A program made the translations under genes and the position numbers. From Paenibacillus mesophilus (GTDB taxonomy: Bacteria > Bacillota > Bacilli > Paenibacillales > NBRC-103111), in the NCBI RefSeq assembly GCF_005938385.1, contig NZ_VCRA01000013.1:1-64000 (forward strand): 64,000 nt of DNA, written 5' to 3'. Numbering within the stretch: the stretch's first letter is position 1; each line of letters opens with the position of its first letter. Positions 42,886-51,311 of the stretch are shown here, piece by piece. The notes beneath the pieces were generated by a model. That model saw nothing but the letters and a program-made list of their open reading frames with translations. It made no database searches and was not told where the DNA came from.

Positions 42886-43895
42886 TCCGCCCCGTCCTCC
42901 GACGTAAGCCGGATCGGACGTCCCTGAACGGCCGATTCGCGCACGGCCCAAGCTACGCGAACCGCCTTCCAGGCATCGATTGGCTTCAATAGCTCGGAGG
43001 GACGTCCGAGCTTGACGCAATCAACGAAATGAGCCAGCTCGTCGGCGAGGGGGCCTCCTACTTTTCCATGAACCTCGTAGCCGGTCAAAAACGACGGATG
43101 CTCCGCCGCCGTACCGCCGATGACCTCCATGCCGCGCTCGGGATCTCTGATCGTCACGCTGCCGTCGTCGCCGGTTATCTCCGTACGTACATCCATGAAC
43201 GAAGCGGCGCCGTCCGGAAGCAGCCAATTGTTCTCCAGAATGCCGATTCCTCCGCGCTCGAACTTCAGCATCGACCAAATCATATCTTCCGTCTCGTGCC
43301 CGGAGGAAGAGCGCACGGCGGTTACTTCGCATACGTCGTCATCCATGAGCCAATGCATCATATCGATGTCGTGAATACCAAGTATGAATATGGGCGATAT
43401 GCGGTTATATAGATGAAAATATTTTTTTCCGTTATTGCGCTTCGCGTAAATCGAACGAATCGTCCCGGCATCTCCCCTGGCGATCCGCGCTTTGGCCGCG
43501 GCATACCGGGCATCGAAGCGGAGGATGTGGCCGACCATCAGCACGCGCCCATGCGCTTCGGCCGCCCGGACGAGGCGCTTCGCTTCTTCGGGAGTGGAAG
43601 CAAGCGGTTTCTCCACGAAAATGTGCAGGCCCGCCGCAAGAGCGTACAGCACCGGATCGACGTGCAAATGCTCCGGCGTAAGCACGTCCAGCGCATCCAG
43701 CGTTTCCGTATCAATCATCTCTTTCCAATCCGTATAACATGTCGCACCGGGAAACAGCGGCCGAAAAGCCGCAAACGCGTCCGGATTGCGGTCGCAAATC
43801 GCGACCACCTCGACATCTTTCAATTGCGTCCATACGCGGGCATGAGCGGAAGCGAACCTTCCGAGCCCGACAATCGCCAAACGAACGGCAGCCAT
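42882..43895 (-). CDS. Gfo/Idh/MocA family oxidoreductase
   Basis: 337 residues. N-terminal Rossmann fold LAIVGLGRFASAHARVW, VVAICDRN, DVLTPEHLH, and the signature EKPLA (Lys of the EKP motif). The C-terminal alpha/beta domain has GIHDIDMMHWLM, carrying the conserved Asp/His substrate contacts. Such enzymes oxidise sugars, inositols or amino-sugar derivatives with NAD(P). AGAAGGAAAGCG precedes the ATG. It is second in the operon, 58 bases after the PLP enzyme. Confidence 0.87.
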   Translation of the reverse strand: MAAVRLAIVGLGRFASAHARVWTQLKDVEVVAICDRNPDAFAAFRPLFPGATCYTDWKEMIDTETLDALDVLTPEHLHVDPVLYALAAGLHIFVEKPLASTPEEAKRLVRAAEAHGRVLMVGHILRFDARYAAAKARIARGDAGTIRSIYAKRNNGKKYFHLYNRISPIFILGIHDIDMMHWLMDDDVCEVTAVRSSSGHETEDMIWSMLKFERGGIGILENNWLLPDGAASFMDVRTEITGDDGSVTIRDPERGMEVIGGTAAEHPSFLTGYEVHGKVGGPLADELAHFVDCVKLGRPSELLKPIDAWKAVRVAWAVRESAVQGRPIRLTSEDGAE

Positions 43896-43953
43896 TATGA
43901 TCGCCTCGCTTTCCTTCTCGGTTATCGGTTATCGATCGCGTCTTGCGGGAGGT

Positions 43954-45159
43954 TCATATTCCCAGGTTATCCGCTTCCAGCAGCGGAACCGATTTGTGCG
44001 CGACCATTTCGAGCAGTCTTTTGCCGTCCTTGAAGCCGACGCCGCTCACGATACATACGGCGCGCTCCGATTCGAGTCCGCCCCGTTCCTTCGCGGCCCG
44101 GATCAGTCCGGCCAGTCCCGTCGCCGCCGCCGGCTCGCAGAAGATGCCTTCCTCCTCGGCAAGCATTCGCTGCGCCTCCCATATTTCCTCATCGTCTACC
44201 GCAATCGCGGAGCCGTCCCCTCGTGCCATAATGCCGAGCGCCACGGAGCCGTCCGGCGGATTGGGCACCTGCAAGCCCGATATTTGCGAAGTCGACGGGC
44301 CCGGGGAAGGAACGCGCTCGCATTCCTTGTACGCCCGCACGATATTCGAGCAGCCGGCGGATTGAACGGCGACCATATGCGGCTTATGTGGTATAGCCCC
44401 GATTTCCTTCAATTCGTCGAAGCCTTTCCAGATGCCGACGTACAACCCCGCACCTCCGGCTGGCGAATATACGGAAGTCGGCGGACCGGAGAGCTGCTCG
44501 GCCAGCTCGTAAGAAATCGTCTTGACCCCTTCCATTGCATAAGGATTGTACCGGAATGCGGTAATGGTCGATTCCCAGTCATATTCCCGCACCGCATCCA
44601 CAATGCGGGCGAACACGCGGTCCCCGACTTCGGCGTACGTACCGAAGCCCTTCACTTTGCGCACGATAGCCCCGTATGCGAGCACTTGGGCAAGCTTCGC
44701 TTCCGCCATATGCTCCAGCACGAATAAATGGTAAGGGATTCCCGCCCCTGCCGCGTAGGCCGCGAAGGCCGCACCGGCGTTGCCGGAAGTCGTTCCCGCG
44801 CAAGCGGCCCGCCCGTTCGCCAAAGCCCACGAAACGCCGACCGCGGCGATCCGGTCTTTGTAAGATCCTGTCGGGTTGCCCCCCTCCAGCTTGAAGTACA
44901 GCTCCCCTACGCGGAGCCGCTTGGCGATTTTGCGGCTCGGGACAAGAGGTGTAGCGCCTTCTCCCAAGTAAAGCCGATTCGCCTCCGGAATGTCGGGCAG
45001 CATCCGGCGATACTTCCACAAGCCAAGCTGCGAATCGTCTTTCAATGTATCCGGACGGACGCCCCCGTACCGCAGCATGAGCGTCCCCCCGCAGTCCGGA
45101 CATGCGTATAAACGGTTGTCGTACACGGTTCGACCGCATTCCCAGCAATACGCTTCCAT
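43954..45159 (-). CDS. PLP-dependent enzyme of the threonine synthase-like fold II type
   Basis: 401 residues. An N-terminal zinc-ribbon-like segment (CWECGRTV, CPDCGG) precedes a tryptophan-synthase-beta fold. PLP Lys lies in GGNPTGSYKDR, the phosphate-binding loop is TTSGNAGAA, and a Gly-rich loop is SPAGGAGLYVG. This is the layout of class II threonine synthases and related lyases; no homoserine-pathway genes accompany it, so a catabolic lyase or dehydratase role is likely. AGGAAACAT precedes the ATG. First gene of the operon, with a TGGT-TAG-ACCA operator just upstream. Confidence 0.8.
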   Translation of the reverse strand: MEAYCWECGRTVYDNRLYACPDCGGTLMLRYGGVRPDTLKDDSQLGLWKYRRMLPDIPEANRLYLGEGATPLVPSRKIAKRLRVGELYFKLEGGNPTGSYKDRIAAVGVSWALANGRAACAGTTSGNAGAAFAAYAAGAGIPYHLFVLEHMAEAKLAQVLAYGAIVRKVKGFGTYAEVGDRVFARIVDAVREYDWESTITAFRYNPYAMEGVKTISYELAEQLSGPPTSVYSPAGGAGLYVGIWKGFDELKEIGAIPHKPHMVAVQSAGCSNIVRAYKECERVPSPGPSTSQISGLQVPNPPDGSVALGIMARGDGSAIAVDDEEIWEAQRMLAEEEGIFCEPAAATGLAGLIRAAKERGGLESERAVCIVSGVGFKDGKRLLEMVAHKSVPLLEADNLGI

Positions 45160-45183
45160 ATGTTTCCTCCATATATCTATAGT

Positions 45184-45196
45184 ATGGTTAGACCAT
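45184..45196 (-). promoter_or_regulatory. GntR/FadR-type operator of the catabolic operon
   Basis: ATGGTTAGACCAT is a palindrome of form TGGT-N3-ACCA, 25 bases before the PLP-enzyme start. On the minus strand it is followed at once by ACTATAG (-10-like). The same core occurs at 46029-46041 and, as TGGTCTGACCA, at 51268-51278. Confidence 0.8.
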
Positions 45197-45233
45197 TAAA
45201 AACGGGAGAGAGCCCTCTCCTTGCATCTTACTG

Positions 45234-45914
45234 CTAACCTTTCATGTACCTGAGCAGCGGCTTCAGATGCTTTTCCATTTCCTGCTTCGCACCCGCCGTA
45301 TTTTTCTCCCGAATGGCGCGGATCAAGTTGCAGTGCTCGAGCCACGATTTCTTCGAATCTTCGACTTTGCCGAGATGCAGCTTCCTGATGTTCGTGAAGA
45401 AGTCGGTCAATACTTCGCTCAGCTCGAAAAACGTTTCATTGCCGGTCGCGCGGAATAACGCGCGGTGGAACTGCAAGTCTTCCTCCATCGGCAGTTCGCC
45501 CTTCTCGATTTTGGCGGCCATCTCCCGGTTGCGGCTCTCGAGTAGTTCGATCGCTTCCAGGTCGTATCGTTCGATCGCCATCTCTACTGCACCCAACTCC
45601 AAAATGCGCCGCGTCGCGAGCAGTTCCCTCATCCTGCGGTCGTCCTGCTTCCAGCGAAACGATACTTGATCGAGCACCGGCTTTAGCGACAAGCCGTCGA
45701 CGTAAATCCCGTCCCCCGTCTTGATTTTGATAAACCCTACCGTTTCGAGCGATTTCAACGCTTCGCGGACGACCGTCCGGCTGACGCCGAGCGATTCGAT
45801 CAGCTGCTTCTCGGAAGGAAGCTTATCCCCCGCCTTCAGCTCGTTATCCAAAATATAGCCTTTGATCCGCTCGCTAACGATTTGGGACAAATTCATCCGT
45901 TCCGGAATTTCCAT
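45234..45914 (-). CDS. GntR family regulator, FadR subfamily (FCD domain)
   Basis: 226 residues. N-terminal winged HTH: LKAGDKLPSEKQLIESLGVSRTVVREALKSLETVGFIKIKTGDGIYV. C-terminal all-helical FCD domain with the usual metal/ligand residues (ILELGAVEMAIE, DLQFHRALFRATGN, HCNLIRAIREKN). TGGT-N3-ACCA operators before this gene and before the downstream operon fit autorepression and repression relieved by an operon substrate. The gene precedes the operon on the same strand, separated by the operator. AGAAGGAAGG lies ahead of the ATG. Confidence 0.88.
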   Translation of the reverse strand: MEIPERMNLSQIVSERIKGYILDNELKAGDKLPSEKQLIESLGVSRTVVREALKSLETVGFIKIKTGDGIYVDGLSLKPVLDQVSFRWKQDDRRMRELLATRRILELGAVEMAIERYDLEAIELLESRNREMAAKIEKGELPMEEDLQFHRALFRATGNETFFELSEVLTDFFTNIRKLHLGKVEDSKKSWLEHCNLIRAIREKNTAGAKQEMEKHLKPLLRYMKG

Positions 45915-46027
45915 AACGTCCGCCTTCCTTCTGTTTCTTATGCCGCTATTGCTAGATCATCGTCGACGGTCCCTTGAACATGCCAGTAATCGTCCGATGG
46001 AAGGAAAACAACATGCGGATCATTCAA

Positions 46028-46085
46028 TATGGTTAGACCATACTATGTCACTTACTACTATAGAAGTGCCCCTCACCGTTGTCAA
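46028..46085 (-). promoter_or_regulatory. Promoter and operator of the GntR gene
   Basis: On the minus strand TTGACA (46085-46080), 17 bases, TATAGT (46062-46057). The 15-base palindrome TATGGTTAGACCATA (46028-46042) lies just past the expected start of transcription, the place for a repressor. The remainder of the 45915-46322 gap holds no gene that I can see, apart from the plus-strand promoter at 46230. Confidence 0.75.
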
Positions 46086-46229
46086 CTAGTTTTTGGCCGC
46101 TGCGGTCAGAAAGTGGACTGCATCCATTCGTCGCTCGAATGCGGCAGCGAGTTGCCCAGATGAAATCAAATCCCGACTTTCTTTTGCACGATTTAAACCA
46201 TATTCACCATAAATTAGGTATGGAAGTTA

Positions 46230-46258
46230 TTGACAAATGACACTTTTACATGTAGTCT
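46230..46258 (+). promoter_or_regulatory. Promoter of the acidic RHH protein gene
   Basis: TTGACA (46230-46235), 17 bases ending in TG (extended -10), TAGTCT (46253-46258). The gene starts at 46323 behind GGAGGTG. Confidence 0.55.
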
Positions 46259-46322
46259 AGAATTATGAATTACAAATAGTTACACGTAATTTTATAAAAA
46301 TAAAACGGAGGTGTAACGAAAA

Positions 46323-46841
46323 ATGACAGAAAAAGAGAACAATGAGGTTGATTCCGAAAATGGGTGGAAAAATGCTGAAGCCGCGGATGTGAACGATGAA
46401 GATGAGGATGAGGACGAAGACGAGGACGAAGATGAGGATAATCCCGGGAAGTCTCTGCTTCGTTTGGAGAAACAACGCGAGAAGCTGCGCAAGCTCCACC
46501 AATCCGGCATGCTTAGCGACAAGAAGCTGTTGTTTCACGAATCGCAGCTTGACCGGGCAATCCAAAGTATCTCCGCCGCTCAAGAATTAAAATCCGGCAA
46601 GCGAAGCAATGTCATAACGGTTCGTCTGGACGACGAGACGCTTCAGTGCCTGGATGACCTCATATCGGCAGGTGTAGCTCAAAGTCGCTCACAATCGGCA
46701 TCTATGTTGATTAACGAAGGCATCCACGCAAAATCCGCATTGTTTCATGAAATTCGGCAGCATATCGAACAAATCAATAACAGCCGTCAAATGCTGCAGC
46801 AAAAAATTCTCGATTCCGGGTTCGGCAAAATCGAGAAATGA
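46323..46841 (+). CDS. Acidic low-complexity protein with C-terminal ribbon-helix-helix-like domain
   Basis: 172 residues in three parts. Residues 1-42 are very acidic with an alternating Asp/Glu run (about 25-40). Residues 43-90 are a predicted coiled coil (LLRLEKQREKLRKLHQSGMLSDKKLLFHE, no breaks). Residues 93-135 (NVITVRLDDETLQCLDDLISAGVAQSRSQSASMLINEGI) look like a CopG/Arc ribbon-helix-helix with the typical x-V-R-L-D beta strand. The tail is helical. The acidic segment may mimic DNA or bind metal. GGAGGTG 8-9 bases upstream is a strong ribosome site. I do not recognise a named family. Confidence 0.65.
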   Translation: MTEKENNEVDSENGWKNAEAADVNDEDEDEDEDEDEDEDNPGKSLLRLEKQREKLRKLHQSGMLSDKKLLFHESQLDRAIQSISAAQELKSGKRSNVITVRLDDETLQCLDDLISAGVAQSRSQSASMLINEGIHAKSALFHEIRQHIEQINNSRQMLQQKILDSGFGKIEK

Positions 46842-46850
46842 AAGGGACAA

Positions 46851-46890
46851 AAAATCCTGCCGGACGCTCTGGTCCAAGCAGGATTTTCTT
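46851..46890. terminator. Terminator between convergent genes
   Basis: AAAATCCTGC (46851-46860) pairs with GCAGGATTTT (46878-46887), followed by CTTCT on plus and TTGTCCC on minus. Confidence 0.75.
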
Positions 46891-46898
46891 CTCGCTTG

Positions 46899-49388
46899 TT
46901 AATTAATGAACCCGGCCTGCTGAAGGAATCGCTTCAGGACAGTCGCGGCTTGTGCTCTTGTAGTGAATTCCGCCGGAAAGAATGCTTGCTCCGTCTTCCC
47001 TGTCATGATACCCAATTCGACGGAAAGAGCGACGGATGCTCTGGACCAATCGCTTATCGAGGCTTGATCCGTATAAGCATTCAATATTCGATTTTGTTCC
47101 GCGGAAGCTTTCGTTGTCTTGCCCAAGAACGTTAACGCTCGTGATACCATGACCGCCATTTGTTCTCTCGTTACAGCCGCATCGGGCATAAATGTTCCGT
47201 CCTCATAACCGGCGATAATGCCCGCTTTCACCGCGGCTCCTACGGCCCCCGCATACCATTCCCCGGAAGATATGTCACGGAACGCGGCAGCCGGCTTCTG
47301 TTCGGTCAACCCCAGCGACCTGACCAGGAGTGCGGCGAATTGAGCGCGGGTCAGCTTTTCTTCCGGACCGAAGGTCGTTTCGGTCAATCCGTTGACGACC
47401 AGCTTCGACGCCAACAGTTGAATGTCTCGGCTTGCCCAGTGGCGCTCGATATCCGTGAACGATTTGTCCGATTGAACGATCCCGTAAACGCTATTTCCGT
47501 TTCTCATGATCTTGACCTTCGTTTTGCCGTCTTCGACGAAAAATAGCGACGGTACAAACGTTACCGTTCCCTTGGCCGGATCGTACATAATCGCAGTCGC
47601 TTTGGAAGGATCCATCGCTTCGTTCAACGGCAGCACTCTGGCTGCATAGGTGTTTCCGAAATCGGTTATTTCCTGTTGCTTTCCGTTTCCTTCCACGATG
47701 AGTTTGAAGTCGAGGGCTCCGCCGATGAGTCGAAGTCCCGATTCGGACGTTGCTTGTTTGATTCGTTGCTCTTCCGCTCCGCTTACTTGTTCGATCGAGA
47801 CCGTTACTTTCACATTGTGAAGCTCCGTTCCGAAGTTCCGTGCGATCGAGTCCAGATCCAGCAGACGAAGAGGCAGTTCGAATACCGCCTTTTCCGTATG
47901 AATGGCAACTACGGCGTCCGGGGTTCCCGTCATGGCCGAAGCCAAAATGTCGGCGGGAAGCACCACGGCGGTGACCGGACCGGAATTCGCCGGAGCTTCA
48001 ATTGAAACGGTTTGGGCTCCCCGGTCTTTGTTTTTCAACAATCCGAATGCATTCCCGAGCTGCTCTCCATCCAAAATCACTTTGGTAGCGGTTTTCCCGT
48101 CGGGGGTCGTTTCTTGGATGACGGTCGCCGCTCCATTACCCAGTTTTACGCCATTCGTGCCCTCGGAAGGTCCGGTTGGGGTGCCGGCAGGACCGGTTGG
48201 AGTAGTTGGCGACGGCTCGGCAGTGCCGCTGTTGGAGTTGTCGGTTCCTACTCCGGGGTTGTCGGTTCCTCCACCCGTGTTGCCGGTTCCTCCTCCGGAG
48301 TTGTCGGTTCCTCCTCCGGAGTTGCCGGTTCCTCCTCCAGAGTTGTCGGTTCCTCCACCCGTGTTGCCGGTTCCTCCACCCGTGTTGCCGGTTCCCCCAC
48401 CGGAGTTGTCGGTTCCTCCACCCGTGTTGCCGGTTCCGCAATTATCCATTGTGCCCAAAGGAGAACCGGAGTCGGTAGTATTTGCCGTTCCTTCCGGTGA
48501 CGGTTGACCAATATTCAGATTGTCGAAATAAGCGCGGGAGGTCGGATTCACGTAGGAATAAGAACCGTATGCTCCGAGCGAAATTCTCGCTTTGTATGTA
48601 TTGCCTTCTTTCGGCAAAGTGAACTCTTTCCCATCGCTTGTGTCGGACATTTTCAGCACATATTGATGTCCTTCGATTAACGGCTCCCGGAACTCCAGTC
48701 CGATCGACGTCCATCTCGCAGCGGATTTGGAAATATACACCTCTTGATTTGCGGTAATGTCAGTCAGTACAAAATCGGATGCACTCACATACGTCGATTG
48801 GACGACGGTGCTGGCGTTCGCATAATTCGTATATGGCAGATCGATTTCGATCGCCGTAGGTTTATCGTTCAGCACGATGAAGTCCGCCAGCTTGCTTCCG
48901 GGCAACGATCCCGATTGGGCCGGCAGGGCGGTGAAATATTGATGGCCCGTTGTCCGCTTCGGACCGATTCTCCAGGAGTCCGGGCTATAATAGCTCAATC
49001 TGGTGTAATAATCGTAATAAGGAGTCCGCTCCGCGACCAGCGTTTGGCCGCAGGCATACAGCTCGATTTTGCTCGGTGCGTTGTTCAGACCGAGATCGGC
49101 TTCGACCTTCGCCATTTTGATCGGAACGTTCTTGTCGTCATATACGACATAATTTTCAAGCTCCGTAAGAGTAAGCGGCATCGATCGGTAAGCCGAATCG
49201 TAAACCGCTACCTTGACCTTCGAAAGGTCCTTGACATAGACGGAACCGCTCAGCTTGCCGGTCGCCTTATCGTAATTGAAGTAATTCAACGTCGACGCGG
49301 CAAAAGCGAGTACCGGCGCAAGCATTGCAATCAGCAGGCAAGCGGCCGTACAGAGACTGATCGTGCGAATGTGGCGCTTCAGATTCAT
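46899..49388 (-). CDS. SLH-domain surface protein with Gly/Thr/Asn repeat linker
   Basis: 829 residues. A signal peptide (LLIAMLAPVLAFAA) leads to a beta-rich N-terminal region (about 32-310). Then comes a linker of about ten 7-residue repeats of form GGGT[DG]N[ST] (about 325-395), a Pro/Thr stretch, a second beta domain, and three SLH domains (about 640-690, 705-755, 770-825) beginning FTDIERHWAS, FRDISSGEWYAG and YTDQASISDWSR, which anchor to pyruvylated secondary wall polymer. No catalytic motif was seen. GGAGGAGAGAAAC precedes the ATG; it lies 14 bases after the O-antigen-ligase-like gene in one operon. Confidence 0.85.
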   Translation of the reverse strand: MNLKRHIRTISLCTAACLLIAMLAPVLAFAASTLNYFNYDKATGKLSGSVYVKDLSKVKVAVYDSAYRSMPLTLTELENYVVYDDKNVPIKMAKVEADLGLNNAPSKIELYACGQTLVAERTPYYDYYTRLSYYSPDSWRIGPKRTTGHQYFTALPAQSGSLPGSKLADFIVLNDKPTAIEIDLPYTNYANASTVVQSTYVSASDFVLTDITANQEVYISKSAARWTSIGLEFREPLIEGHQYVLKMSDTSDGKEFTLPKEGNTYKARISLGAYGSYSYVNPTSRAYFDNLNIGQPSPEGTANTTDSGSPLGTMDNCGTGNTGGGTDNSGGGTGNTGGGTGNTGGGTDNSGGGTGNSGGGTDNSGGGTGNTGGGTDNPGVGTDNSNSGTAEPSPTTPTGPAGTPTGPSEGTNGVKLGNGAATVIQETTPDGKTATKVILDGEQLGNAFGLLKNKDRGAQTVSIEAPANSGPVTAVVLPADILASAMTGTPDAVVAIHTEKAVFELPLRLLDLDSIARNFGTELHNVKVTVSIEQVSGAEEQRIKQATSESGLRLIGGALDFKLIVEGNGKQQEITDFGNTYAARVLPLNEAMDPSKATAIMYDPAKGTVTFVPSLFFVEDGKTKVKIMRNGNSVYGIVQSDKSFTDIERHWASRDIQLLASKLVVNGLTETTFGPEEKLTRAQFAALLVRSLGLTEQKPAAAFRDISSGEWYAGAVGAAVKAGIIAGYEDGTFMPDAAVTREQMAVMVSRALTFLGKTTKASAEQNRILNAYTDQASISDWSRASVALSVELGIMTGKTEQAFFPAEFTTRAQAATVLKRFLQQAGFIN

Positions 49389-49402
49389 GTTTCTCTCCTC
49401 CG

Positions 49403-50920
49403 TTATTTATTTGGAACTGCTTTATTTACATCATCCATGAAGGAACGATATAAATCTTCGTAAGGGGCGAGACGGATCGCCTCGCCCAGCCTGGCTTCGG
49501 CCAGACGATAAAACGCGGGATTTCTTGCAGCGTTGCCCATAAGCACATACGCTTTTGCGGATTCGTACCGGGTCGTGTGAGACCAGGGAAGCATTTTCGC
49601 CGCCTTTTCGAAAGACTGTTGCGACTCCTCCGGCGCACCTGATTCCACTGCGGCTATAGCCGCTCTTTTGTACAGATATCCCGTCCCCACCCATCCCGAC
49701 CAGATCAGGAAGGCGGGAATGATTGCGGCCGCTATTCGATAAAATACGGTTCTGGATCGGCTATCCGGCGGCTTGGCCTCCAGCTCTTGATTGAAAGGCA
49801 CCGCCATCAGACAAACGAGCAGTCCGAATAGAAGCGGAAAGCTGAAATCGAAATCAAAACCGGCATGAAGCAGCAGCACCGTGACGAAAAGGACGGCAGA
49901 CTTCACTATGCGGACCCGGTCCGCGTTCATTTTCCAACTGCTCAGAAGTTCCCAGCATTTCGCATAGAACGCGATAACCAAAACCAGGAACAGGACAAGG
50001 CCGATCATCCCGATATCGAGAGAGATTTGCAGAAAATGATTGTGAACATAACGGACAAAATAGTCCTTGGACCGGTACAACGGCTGAAGCATGCTCCACC
50101 CGCCGCCCCCGGCGCCTCCCAGCCAATGGTCGGAAAGAAGGGACAGGCTGTCTTTCCAGTACACGAGCCGAATTTGCAGCTCGGACGTTTCCGGTTGTAT
50201 GCTTTTGACGCGCTGCCAAAAAAACAGCGGATCCCGCCTTACCAGGGCGGCTATCAGGAAACCTCCCGCATGGCCGAGCAGCAACCGGGTCCAAACAACC
50301 GGTTTGCGGACTTCGCGAAACATAAAGACGCAAGCAATCATGGCTCCAACCCATAGCACCCAAACCGAACGGGACATGGTGAGCAGTAGCCCTGCGGCAA
50401 GAATCGCGCTCGCGATCAGAGTCGGATTTTTGCCGGACTGAACGAACCGGATTACCGCGGCCAGCAAAGCGATCAGCAAAAAGATAGCCAGAGCGTTGGC
50501 GTATTCGATCGTGGACTCCAGACGCCCGTTACGATCCATATGCCAAATAACCCCGATCGCCGTTACGATTGTCCCGCACCATATCCATACTTGGGGTAGC
50601 CGTTCGAACGATTTCCAGGATAACGTCGTCGCGATAAAGGCAAGGGGCAAAAGACCCGATATTTTGATCGCTTCGGAGATGGCTTGCTCGCGATCCGCGG
50701 CATAAAAAATCGACGCGCCGTACATCGCAGCCAGAAGCGCAAGTACGAGATGAAAGGAAGACAATGGGGGAAACGGATCTTTCAGCATCATCCGGATCCA
50801 TAGAACCGTCCATAGGACCGATCCCATAACCATATATTCGTATTCGTAAAAATAGCCATGGAGCAGCGCCCCTGCCCCGAAAAAGCAGGTCAGCACACCG
50901 AATGGCAGCCTCTGGTTCAA
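49403..50920 (-). CDS. O-antigen ligase/Wzy-like membrane protein with C-terminal TPR-like tail
   Basis: 505 residues with about 10-12 membrane helices. The Wzy_C/O-antigen-ligase region includes LLTMSRSVWVLWVGA (Arg after Ser), the large external loop with WKDSLSLLSDHWLGGAGGGGWSML, and VHNHFLQISLDIGMIGLVLF, where the H-N-x-F/Y-L motif is family typical. The last 90 residues (ESQQSFEKAAKMLPWSHTTRYESAKAYVLMG) resemble TPR helices. It should polymerise or transfer lipid-linked glycans at the outer face of the membrane. The start is TTG 50920 behind AGGAGGGAGAAGG. Being co-transcribed with an SLH protein hints at a role in surface glycan or glycoprotein assembly. Confidence 0.75.
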   Translation of the reverse strand: MNQRLPFGVLTCFFGAGALLHGYFYEYEYMVMGSVLWTVLWIRMMLKDPFPPLSSFHLVLALLAAMYGASIFYAADREQAISEAIKISGLLPLAFIATTLSWKSFERLPQVWIWCGTIVTAIGVIWHMDRNGRLESTIEYANALAIFLLIALLAAVIRFVQSGKNPTLIASAILAAGLLLTMSRSVWVLWVGAMIACVFMFREVRKPVVWTRLLLGHAGGFLIAALVRRDPLFFWQRVKSIQPETSELQIRLVYWKDSLSLLSDHWLGGAGGGGWSMLQPLYRSKDYFVRYVHNHFLQISLDIGMIGLVLFLVLVIAFYAKCWELLSSWKMNADRVRIVKSAVLFVTVLLLHAGFDFDFSFPLLFGLLVCLMAVPFNQELEAKPPDSRSRTVFYRIAAAIIPAFLIWSGWVGTGYLYKRAAIAAVESGAPEESQQSFEKAAKMLPWSHTTRYESAKAYVLMGNAARNPAFYRLAEARLGEAIRLAPYEDLYRSFMDDVNKAVPNK

Positions 50921-51229
50921 CCTTCTCCCTCCTCAGGAAAGCACAAAAAAAGCCTATACAGTTAGAGCAACCCGGCTATCGTCCCATTGCGTCACCAATG
51001 GATTAGACCCGTGGCTTTGCGTCTCCGTCTTTCGATCGGATTTGCCTTTGTTCTTCGCGGCTTCTGGAGCTGGATGAACGAATTATTAGTCTTTTGGCAC
51101 TGTTCATATTACATACATATTCCAAATTGCGCAATCCTCTTGTCGAAATTTGTTAATTATTTCACATTTTTGTCGTATGAAAAGCACGGATATATCGAGA
51201 GAGCTTGCATAACTCAATACTGGCACCGG

Positions 51230-51279
51230 TTGACACCGCCCGCAAAACGGAATACGATGGAATAAAGTGGTCTGACCAA
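51230..51279 (+). promoter_or_regulatory. Promoter and TGGT-N3-ACCA operator of the second GntR gene
   Basis: TTGACA (51230-51235), 17 bases, TACGAT (51253-51258), then TGGTCTGACCA (51268-51278) at the expected start of transcription. The remainder of the 50921-51311 gap is AT-rich without a supported gene. Confidence 0.7.
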
Positions 51280-51311
51280 TACTCATACAAAATAAGGAGC
51301 TCGGCAAACTG

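Noticed and set aside
48235..48440. 21-bp tandem repeats as a possible regulatory satellite
   Set aside because: They are in frame and code the GGGTxNx linker of the SLH protein.
50987..51265. 92-codon frame upstream of the second GntR gene
   Set aside because: No ribosome site, and it would end across the promoter and operator of the GntR gene.
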